From contig WTGO01000005.1 of the NCBI GenBank assembly GCA_011523515.1, forward strand, positions 1 to 50,061: a DNA stretch of 50,061 bases. The letters run 5' to 3'. The DNA is from Chloroflexota bacterium (GTDB lineage: Bacteria; Chloroflexota; Anaerolineae; Aggregatilineales; Phototrophicaceae). The translations under genes were made by a program, and so were the position numbers. The notes below the pieces were generated by a model. That model was not told where the DNA came from. It was given only the letters and a program-made list of their open reading frames with translations, and did no database searches. This document shows positions 44,627-50,061 of this stretch, piece by piece (positions within the stretch are counted from its first letter, which is position 1; each line of letters begins with the position of its first letter).

Positions 44627-45340
44627 ATGCCATTACCACCAGCGTTGGATCAGAAAATCCGCAATCGATTTGATGAACTCATCACCGAGGCGAGCGAGTT
44701 GATTTTGAAGATGGTGGCTCATGAAGAGTTGAACCCTGGCCGATTCGGCACAAATTATGGACATGTTTCCGAATTTCAAGCCGTTGTGGTAAAGGTGCTG
44801 AATATCATTGAGACTGTGTTAGGCGAGTCGCAACAGCAACACGAAATTACAGCGCAAATAAAGAATGATTCACGTGGTCCGTATGCACTCGAATACATTG
44901 TCGGAACATTGAGAGGTCTAAAGAACACCTACGAAAACGGCTTTTGGGACAATTTGGAAGAGGCGATTGTCGCAAACATTTCGGCAGATTATATGACACA
45001 AGTTGAAGGCTTGCTTGATGAAGGGCAACCCGGTCAATACGACCATGTTCCGTCCGCGGTTTTGTGTGGCGCGGTGTTAGAGGATGCGCTACGCCGCCTA
45101 TGCGACAGGCAGTCTCCGCAGGTGTCGACAGATAAGCCCAATGGTCAACCGAAGGCGCTCAATGCGCTTATCCAAGACTTGCAGAAGGCAAACGCATTTA
45201 ACAAGCTGAAAGCCCAGCAACTTCGCGGTTGGGTGCAAGTTCGCAATTCGGCAGCTCATGGTAAGTTTGATGAATTTAATCGAGATGACGTCGAGCTTAT
45301 GGTAAAGGGTGTGAAGAATTTCCTTGCGGACTACCTCTAG
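44627..45340 (+). CDS. HEPN-motif protein, possible RNase of a defence module
   Basis: A 237-residue soluble protein. The C-terminus carries WVQVRNSAAHGKFDEF, in which R206 and H211 form the Rx4H motif of HEPN proteins. The domain around it (LCGAVLEDALRRLCDRQSPQ...ALIQDLQKANAFNKLKAQQLRGW) resembles the abortive-infection/DUF4145-like HEPN group. The N-terminal part is helical and unassigned. HEPN proteins are often RNases used against phage, and this gene follows a type IIG R-M gene by 97 bases. A defence role is inference. The gene is A+T-rich like the specificity part of its neighbour, so they may have arrived together. A TGTAGCTA repeat occurs twice in the gap (44553, 44587). AAGAAG lies before the ATG. 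Confidence 0.75.
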   Translation: MPLPPALDQKIRNRFDELITEASELILKMVAHEELNPGRFGTNYGHVSEFQAVVVKVLNIIETVLGESQQQHEITAQIKNDSRGPYALEYIVGTLRGLKNTYENGFWDNLEEAIVANISADYMTQVEGLLDEGQPGQYDHVPSAVLCGAVLEDALRRLCDRQSPQVSTDKPNGQPKALNALIQDLQKANAFNKLKAQQLRGWVQVRNSAAHGKFDEFNRDDVELMVKGVKNFLADYL

Positions 45341-45374
45341 TCTTGGAATCGCAAATACTCACACGAAAACAATC

Positions 45375-45440
45375 TCTGTGCCTCTATGCCTCTGTGGCAA
45401 AAAAACCTTTGTGACCTTCGTGCCTTTGTGGTGAAAAAAC
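45375..45440. repeat. Degenerate CTCTGTG/CTTTGTG array
   Basis: Units of 8 to 9 bases: CTCTGTGC, CTCTATGC, CTCTGTGG, then CTTTGTGA, CTTCGTGC, CTTTGTGG, separated by A runs. Similar arrays at 45825-45880 and 46290-46348, and one or two reversed ones near 27.4 and 41.5 kb. They appear in non-coding DNA. Confidence 0.65.
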
Positions 45441-45514
45441 GCCACGTCCGCGCGCGACCGACGCAGCTTGACTGAGGCTGAACTGTGAGTTGGAACAGGG
45501 GAAATTGCCGGCGC

Positions 45515-45748
45515 TCACTCCTTGACGAAGCCCGCAGGCGCTTTGGGCGGCACGTCCAGATGCGCCATGAGCCGGTCCAGCTTCTCGTCAATAGCGTCGA
45601 GTCGCTCGCTGTTACGGCTGACCATCTCAGTCAAGCCCAGCAGCGCAGCTTCGTAGCTGTCCATCTTGTCAAGAATATCGTCCTGAACGCCGCGTACGCT
45701 TTGATATTCATTTTCAATGCGCTTCAAGCGAATGTCTGTTGTCGCCAT
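45515..45748 (-). CDS. Small coiled-coil protein, tandem copy 1
   Basis: A 77-residue protein from ATG 45748. Acidic and rich in heptads: IENEYQSVRGVQDDILDKMDSYEAALLGLTEMVSRNSERLDAIDEKLDRLMAHL, then a short tail ending VKE. The start is supported by AGGAGG five bases upstream; an upstream in-frame ATG (45769) falls at the transcription start. It has no recognised family. It might be a scaffold or anti-partner protein, but that is speculation. It has a paralog 474 bases away. Confidence 0.65.
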   Translation of the reverse strand: MATTDIRLKRIENEYQSVRGVQDDILDKMDSYEAALLGLTEMVSRNSERLDAIDEKLDRLMAHLDVPPKAPAGFVKE

Positions 45749-45771
45749 GTGGCCTCCTTGAGCGTACATTC

Positions 45772-45800
45772 AGTATAGTTACACTGCGCCAAATGGACAA
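45772..45800 (-). promoter_or_regulatory. Promoter of small coiled-coil gene, copy 1
   Basis: On the minus strand TTGTCC (45795-45800), a 17-base spacer and TATACT (45772-45777). Identical hexamers and spacing are at copy 2. Confidence 0.8.
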
Positions 45801-45934
45801 GCGACGGCGCTACCCTCGGCGCCTCTGTGGCGAAATCCCCCTTTGTGACCTTCGCGCCTTTGTGACCTTTGTGGTGAAAAAACGCCACGTCCGCGCGCGA
45901 CCGGCGCAAACCAACTGACTATGAAGTTTAAATC

Positions 45935-45945
45935 GGGGGGGGGGG
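45935..45945. repeat. Run of 11 G
   Basis: The equivalent site in copy 1 has four G. It lies 13 bases outside the coding sequence, just beyond the stop of the second small gene. Confidence 0.7.
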
Positions 45946-45958
45946 AAATTGCCGGCGC

Positions 45959-46222
45959 TCACTCCTTGACGAAGCCCACCGGTTTGTAGGGCACATCCAG
46001 GTGCTTCATGATGGCGTCCAGCTTTTCATTCAATTCGCCGAGGTCCTGCCGGATTTCCGCAATATCGCGCTGGTTTAACTCATGGTTTGACACGACCGTT
46101 TTCGTCAGGCCTATAATCGCCGCTTCGAATGTATCCACCTTGTCAAAGAGTTCGTCCTGCGCGTCTTGCAGGGTCCGGTACTCGCCTTGCATGCGTTTGA
46201 AGCGAATGTCTGTTGTCGCCAT
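45959..46222 (-). CDS. Small coiled-coil protein, tandem copy 2
   Basis: An 87-residue paralog of the preceding gene, from ATG 46222. It shares the start MATTDIRxKR, the heptad-rich middle (MQGEYRTLQDAQDELFDKVDTFEAAIIGLTKTV) and the VGFVKE end, with ten extra residues (HELNQRDIAEIRQDLGELNE region). AGGAGG lies five bases before the ATG. The two proteins probably form coiled-coil homo- or hetero-oligomers. No function is known. Confidence 0.65.
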   Translation of the reverse strand: MATTDIRFKRMQGEYRTLQDAQDELFDKVDTFEAAIIGLTKTVVSNHELNQRDIAEIRQDLGELNEKLDAIMKHLDVPYKPVGFVKE

Positions 46223-46245
46223 GCGGCCTCCTTGAGCGTACATTC

Positions 46246-46274
46246 AGTATAGTCGCGCCGCGCCAAATGGACAA
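46246..46274 (-). promoter_or_regulatory. Promoter of small coiled-coil gene, copy 2
   Basis: TTGTCC (46269-46274), 17-base spacer, TATACT (46246-46251) on the minus strand, identical to copy 1 in both hexamers. Confidence 0.8.
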
Positions 46275-46428
46275 GCGACGGCGCTACCCTCTGCGCCTCT
46301 GTGGCGAAAGTCTCCTTTGTGACCTTCGCGCCTTTGTGTCTTTGTGTCAAACAAACGCCCGCATTCGCATTTCCGCGCCAAAAGCGCTATCGTCTGCTCC
46401 AACCAACTCAAGACCCGGGAGCAAGCCC

Positions 46429-47289
46429 ATGCCCGACCTGGAACTGCAGCAATACCTGTTCGACCTCAACGGCTACCTGGTCATTGAAGACGCCTTGACC
46501 TCCGCCGAGGTGGCCGAGCTGAACCGGCTCATCGACCAGCAGAACTTGCCGCCGCCGGACGAGTCGCCGCGTTTCGGCAGCGCGCCGACCCTGGGCGCAT
46601 CGCTGCTCAAGCCGGAGGCGGCCGTGCCCGATAGCATGAACCTGGAGCGGCGGCCCAAGCCGGTGGGCGCCGGTTTCCTCAATTGGGGGCAGGCCTTCTG
46701 TGACCTGCTCGATCATCCCGCCATCATGCCCGCGCTGCGCATGCGCCTGGGCGATGCCTTCCGGCTGGATCGGCTCTACGGCATGATCATGCGCCAGGGC
46801 ATGGCTTACGGCAGCCTGCACGCCGATTACGGCGCCACCGCCACTAACGAGAATTTCCCGCCGGGCGAGTACTACGCCTTCCGCAGCAGCCAGATTTACG
46901 AGGGCTTCATCGTGGTGGCCTGGGCGCTGACCGATTCCGGCGGCGAGCACGGCGGTTTCTGCTGCGTGCCGGGCAGCCACAAGAGCCACTACAAGCTGCC
47001 GGCGCAAATCAGCCAGAACCACCACGAATCCCCGCATGTCGTCATGCCGCGGATGCCGGCCGGCTCGGTCATCCTCTTCTCCGAGGCGCTGACACACGGC
47101 ACGGCGCGCTGGAACGCCGAGCACGAGCGGCGCACCGCGCTTTACAAGTACTGCGTTTCGCACCTGACCTGGACGTCTAAGCGGGTGGAAGAACCGACCG
47201 ATTTCCAGCTGACGCCGCGCCAGCGGATTCTCCTGCGCGAGCCGGGCGATCCCATCCGGCACTTCCCCTCGCTTTTCGAGCGAGCGTAG
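46429..47289 (+). CDS. Phytanoyl-CoA dioxygenase (PhyH)-like family protein
   Basis: A 286-residue Fe(II)/2-oxoglutarate oxygenase-like protein. The iron triad is suggested by GSLHADYG (His and Asp) and the later LTHGTARW (His and the 2-oxoglutarate Arg). VPGSHKSHYKLP is a further family-like segment. The first residues, QQYLFDLNGYLVIEDALTSAEVAELNRLI, are the usual start. The substrate is not predictable; the family covers lipids and small molecules. ATG 46429 is chosen because GGGAG lies upstream and the longer frame upstream consists of duplicated repeat. The gene ends at a hairpin repeat. Confidence 0.88.
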   Translation: MPDLELQQYLFDLNGYLVIEDALTSAEVAELNRLIDQQNLPPPDESPRFGSAPTLGASLLKPEAAVPDSMNLERRPKPVGAGFLNWGQAFCDLLDHPAIMPALRMRLGDAFRLDRLYGMIMRQGMAYGSLHADYGATATNENFPPGEYYAFRSSQIYEGFIVVAWALTDSGGEHGGFCCVPGSHKSHYKLPAQISQNHHESPHVVMPRMPAGSVILFSEALTHGTARWNAEHERRTALYKYCVSHLTWTSKRVEEPTDFQLTPRQRILLREPGDPIRHFPSLFERA

Positions 47290-47304
47290 TCGGGGCAACC
47301 TAGC

Positions 47305-47325
47305 GGGCGAATCACAGAGTCGCCC
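47305..47325. repeat. Dispersed hairpin repeat, copy 4
   Basis: GGGCGAATC, ACA, GAGTCGCCC with one mismatch in the stem, then CTAC. It is between the PhyH-like gene and the gene at 47360. Confidence 0.7.
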
Positions 47326-47359
47326 CTACGCTGATTCTTGGCCGTAGCAGTGACAGACT

Positions 47360-47779
47360 TTACGCCGGCTTGTCCGCGACATACTCCAGCCCATGCAGGC
47401 CCAGCGCCCGCAGCGCCTCGCCCACCCGCTCGACATCGGCGCGATCGCCGGCGTCGTAGGTGCGCGCGCAGAGCAAACGCTCATCGCGATTGGTCAGGCC
47501 CTGCGTCGACACTTTGGACTTGTATCCCAGCTCGCCCCGCGCAGTCAGCGATTTGACCCGCTCCCAGATGGCGTCGACCTCATCAGCGGGCAGCGTGGCG
47601 CGCCATTCGCCGGCGTTGGCCGTCGGCGCCTGGGTGTCACCGGCTTGCCGCTTGGCCTCTATCCAGTAGACCGATGTGTAATCTGAGGGGCGAGCGCTTT
47701 GGTCGTGCAGCATACGCGCGCGCTGCACCATCTGAATCAGGTCGAGGTTGAAGTCGCGCGACTGCTCGTCTCGGCTCAT
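47360..47779 (-). CDS. Unknown protein, 139 residues, possibly DUF1917/BLES03-like
   Basis: The segments YTSVYWIEAKRQ, GEWRATLPADEVDAIWERVKSLTARGELGYKSKVST and CARTYDAGDRADVERV recall BLES03/DUF1917 proteins, which bear a putative phosphothreonine-lyase-like fold, but the match is from memory and not secure. It is soluble and has no visible export signal. It lies 12 bases downstream of the protein-isoaspartate methyltransferase gene on the same strand, so is probably co-transcribed with it. Confidence 0.6.
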   Translation of the reverse strand: MSRDEQSRDFNLDLIQMVQRARMLHDQSARPSDYTSVYWIEAKRQAGDTQAPTANAGEWRATLPADEVDAIWERVKSLTARGELGYKSKVSTQGLTNRDERLLCARTYDAGDRADVERVGEALRALGLHGLEYVADKPA

Positions 47780-47791
47780 TGGCGGTCGTCG

Positions 47792-48475
47792 CTAGAGCGT
47801 CGTGGGCTGGCTGTTGATGTCGCTGTCGAAGCCGTAGCGGCCGATCAGCGGGACGAAGCGGCAGCGTAGCAGTGTGCGCGAGGTGAAGCGTTCGCCACGG
47901 CGGGTGATCAGTTTGAGCTCTTGCAGGTGCTCGTCGCCGATGGGCAGGATCATCTGACCGCCGTGTTTCTCAAGCTGTGTGCACAGGACATTGGGCAGGC
48001 GCGGCACCGCCGCCGTGACCATGATGCGGTCGAAGCTGGCTTGGTCGGGCAAACCCTGGCTGCCGTCGCCGACGTGGATATCGAGATTGTTGTAGCCGAA
48101 ATCGCTGATGCGCTCGCCGGCCTGGTCAGCCAGGCGGCCAACCCGCTCGACGCTGAATACGTAGTGCGTCAGATGACAAAGTATGGCCGTCTGATAACCC
48201 GAGCCGGTGCCGATTTCCAGCACCGTTTGATGCGGCTTCAGGCGCAGGCGCTCGGTCATAAACGCGACAATGTAGGGCTGCGAAATCGTCTGCCCTTCGC
48301 CGATGGGCAAGGGGCGGTCTTCGTAGGCGTGGAGCTTGAATTCCTCCAGGACGAATTGGTGGCGGGGCACGACGCGCATGGCGTCCAAGACGCGGCGATC
48401 GTTGATGCCGCGCTTGACCAACTGCTCGTCGACCATGCGGTTGCGCTGGCGCGCGTATTCTCTCGAAGTCGGCAT
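47792..48475 (-). CDS. pcm: Protein-L-isoaspartate O-methyltransferase
   Basis: A 227-residue SAM-dependent enzyme that methylates isoaspartyl residues so damaged proteins can be repaired. Family features: RNRMVDEQLVKRGINDRRVLDAMRVVPRHQFV at the start, YEDRPLPIGEGQTISQPYIVAFM, the SAM-binding VLEIGTGSGYQTAIL and RIMVTAAVPRLP. ATG 48475 gives the usual length; the frame is open to 48541 but the extra part does not resemble the family. Confidence 0.93.
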   Translation of the reverse strand: MPTSREYARQRNRMVDEQLVKRGINDRRVLDAMRVVPRHQFVLEEFKLHAYEDRPLPIGEGQTISQPYIVAFMTERLRLKPHQTVLEIGTGSGYQTAILCHLTHYVFSVERVGRLADQAGERISDFGYNNLDIHVGDGSQGLPDQASFDRIMVTAAVPRLPNVLCTQLEKHGGQMILPIGDEHLQELKLITRRGERFTSRTLLRCRFVPLIGRYGFDSDINSQPTTL

Positions 48476-48683
48476 TCGTGTATCCAAACAGTCGCCCGTG
48501 TCCCGCAACCTAAAGCTAACACAATGCGCCTGCGCGGGCAATCAAAGTTAGCGCCATGTTCAGGGCCTGCGCCCGGTCGCAAAAGTTTGCGCGCAATGTC
48601 CGGAACGCCGGATGGCGCTGACGAACGGGCGGCGGTCTGTTAAATTAGGGTTGATCAGCGGGCAGGAGCGCTATAGGCAAGAC

Positions 48684-50018
48684 ATGGCTGGCAAAGACGT
48701 CAAGACGGTGATGCGACTGGATACACGGCGTGTGCTGCCGCTGTTCCTGTTGATCTTCGTCGATGTGCTCGGCTTGACCGTGATCCTGCCGCTGCTGCAT
48801 TTGTACGCGGCGGCATACGGCGCGTCGCCGTTGCAAATCGGCGTCACGCTGGCGGCCTTTCCATTAGCGCAGTTGGTCGGCGTACCGGTGATGGGCGCGC
48901 TGTCGGATCGCTATGGGCGCAAGCCGCTGCTGCTCATCAGCCAGGCCAGCACCTGCTTGAGCTTCGTCATGCTGGGTCTGGCGACATCGCTGGAAATGGT
49001 GATCCTGTCGCGCCTGATCGACGGCGTATTCGGCGCCAATCTGGCCACGGCGCAGGCGGCGCTCAGCGATATCACCGATGAAAGCAGCCGTACGCGCGGC
49101 CTGGGCGTTATCGGCGCCGCCTTCGGCCTGGGCTTCATCTTCGGTCCCGTCATCTCGCTGCTGGCGCTGGAGCTTTCGAATTCGCTGGCTGTGCCGGCGT
49201 TCACAGCGGCCATCTATTCCTTCGCCTCGATTCTCGTCACCGCCCGCCTCTTCCAAGAGACGCATCCGCCGGCGCGGCGCGGGCGCGGCAGGCACAATTC
49301 CGGCCTGGCTCTGCGCTATTTGCTGCGGCCGGGATTGGGCTTGCCGCTGCTGCTGATGTTCGCGCAGCAGCTGATATTTTTCGGCTACGAGAGCCTGCTG
49401 GGTTTGTTCACGTTGACGCGGCTGGGTTTTCTGGGGCGCGGCAATGCGGCGCTGTTCATCGTGATCGGCCTCATACTGGTGCTGGTGCAGCTGCGTTTCA
49501 TCGGCCGCTGGAGCGCGCGGTTGGGCGATGGCGGTCTGGTGAAGCTGGCGCTGGCGCTGCTGGCCTTGGGCTTGCTGCTGACCGGCTTGACACCCGCGGC
49601 GCCCCATCCTTTTTATGTGCGCGAATTGGTGCAGCGGGATTTGCTGGCCGCCGCCCCATCGCAGGCAGAAGCCATCATGGGCGAGTTGGGCGTGGCATTG
49701 CCGCCAAACGGCAAAAATAGCATGACGGGCGTCGTCTGGCTGACGCTGGCGCTGATTCCGGTGGCCGTGGGCGCGGGGCTGATACGCCCGGCGCTGAACA
49801 GCTTGCTCACGCAGCGGGTGGGCCCGGCGGATTACGGCGGCATCCTGGGCCTCAGCGCAGCGGCGGTCAGCGCGGCCAACGCGGCGGCGCCTTTGATTGC
49901 GGCGCAGATATTTCAGGCTCAGGGCGCCAGCGCGCCTTTCCTGCTCGGCGGCTGCCTGATGGGCGGGCTTTGGGCATTAAATGTCTGGGCCTGGCGCGGA
50001 CGGAGAAGGGAGTGGTAA
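48684..50018 (+). CDS. MFS drug/solute transporter, TetA-like group
   Basis: A 444-residue inner-membrane transporter with twelve predicted helices. The loop after helix 2 has GALSDRYGRKPLLLIS, the MFS signature A; the first helix reads VLPLFLLIFVDVLGLTVILPLL. The arrangement fits the DHA1 group that contains TetA and other drug efflux pumps, but the substrate cannot be read from sequence. ATG 48684 is preferred over earlier in-frame starts (from 48612). It reads divergently from pcm. The last 43 bases of the window contain nothing I recognise. Confidence 0.9.
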   Translation: MAGKDVKTVMRLDTRRVLPLFLLIFVDVLGLTVILPLLHLYAAAYGASPLQIGVTLAAFPLAQLVGVPVMGALSDRYGRKPLLLISQASTCLSFVMLGLATSLEMVILSRLIDGVFGANLATAQAALSDITDESSRTRGLGVIGAAFGLGFIFGPVISLLALELSNSLAVPAFTAAIYSFASILVTARLFQETHPPARRGRGRHNSGLALRYLLRPGLGLPLLLMFAQQLIFFGYESLLGLFTLTRLGFLGRGNAALFIVIGLILVLVQLRFIGRWSARLGDGGLVKLALALLALGLLLTGLTPAAPHPFYVRELVQRDLLAAAPSQAEAIMGELGVALPPNGKNSMTGVVWLTLALIPVAVGAGLIRPALNSLLTQRVGPADYGGILGLSAAAVSAANAAAPLIAAQIFQAQGASAPFLLGGCLMGGLWALNVWAWRGRRREW

Positions 50019-50061
50019 ATATCAATGATATAAGAACTCCATCGGATAGGGGGTGTACTGT

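Larger units (their letters stand above)
45431..46348. repeat. Tandem duplication of a promoter, small gene and flanking array
   Basis: Two units, about 45431-45873 and 45874-46348, with the same order: GTGAAAAAACGCCACGTCCG near the start, the 3' end of a minus-strand small gene, its ribosome binding site AGGAGG, an identical promoter and a CTTTGTG array. The small genes differ by more than the flanks. Copy 2 has an 11-G run (45935-45945) where copy 1 has four G. Flanking arrays probably mediated the duplication. Confidence 0.75.

Noticed and set aside
45935..45945. The G run as a phase-variation switch inside a gene.
   Set aside because: It lies 13 bases beyond the stop codon of the nearest gene, so length change would not shift a reading frame.
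45375..46348. CTCTGTG arrays as a CRISPR array.
   Set aside because: Units are 8 to 9 bases, degenerate, with no unique spacers and no cas genes.
1..50061. tRNA and rRNA genes.
   Set aside because: No conserved T-loop or rRNA segment was seen on reading either strand, though a covariance search was not possible.

Overview
The window looks like chromosome from a G+C-rich member of the phylum Chloroflexota (probably Anaerolineae-like). This is an inference from gene content: SpoVS in a context without sporulation genes, large membrane proteins built from von Willebrand A, TPR and pre-peptidase (PPC) domains, a YfhO-flippase fusion, a GT39 mannosyltransferase-like protein, DUF1028, and a YtkA-PCuAC lipoprotein. 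No rRNA or tRNA gene was recognised. Most of the sequence is ordinary host DNA interrupted by three A+T-richer restriction-modification (R-M) islands.

Layout. 36-2343: type II R-M pair (XcyI-like nuclease interrupted by an in-frame amber codon, plus an amino-methyltransferase). 2462-6134: two-VWA membrane protein and divergent SpoVS gene with a clear terminator. 6159-8997: transketolase and a dolichyl-phosphate-mannose-synthase-like glycosyltransferase. 9010-14242: ThuA-like protein, a membrane protein with a degenerate PP2C-like domain and propeller-like end, then a polytopic His-containing membrane protein coupled to a copper-chaperone lipoprotein. 14239-22986: divergent YfhO-flippase fusion and a 1490-residue kinase-like membrane protein. 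23073-24888: small membrane protein, NfeD, SPFH operon. 24945-28636: GT39, DUF1028, aldo/keto reductase. 28719-31447: two related TPR membrane proteins. 31793-35570: DinB, Uma2, a tightly packed CinA/VOC/DUF1232/VOC cluster, an unknown protein and DUF1801. 35702-37711: HtpG. 37824-39822: second R-M pair. 39933-41454: SH3-like lipoprotein and a divergent zinc alcohol dehydrogenase-like gene. 41515-45340: single-chain type IIG R-M enzyme followed by a HEPN-motif protein. 45431-46348: tandem duplication of a small coiled-coil gene with its promoter. 46429-50018: PhyH-like dioxygenase, unknown protein, protein-L-isoaspartate methyltransferase, MFS transporter.

How genes work together. The clearest units are the M-R pairs, the SPFH/NfeD operon, the coupled copper-protein pair and the CinA-VOC-DUF1232-VOC operon. 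Promoters are recognisable: several genes have an extended -10 (TGnTATAAT-like), and the duplicated small genes share an identical -35/17/-10 arrangement. A dispersed hairpin (GGGCGA...TCGCCC) occurs four times between genes, and degenerate CTCTGTG/CTTTGTG arrays occur at several sites, one of which supplies the ribosome binding site of the type IIG gene.

The most notable observations are the amber-interrupted restriction gene, the mosaic base composition of the type IIG enzyme confined to its specificity half, the apparent loss of catalytic residues in both the kinase-like and phosphatase-like membrane proteins, the paired TPR membrane proteins with a shared YPxYDxPK N-terminus, and a 54-residue membrane protein leading the NfeD-SPFH operon. 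All family assignments are by eye; no database search was possible.
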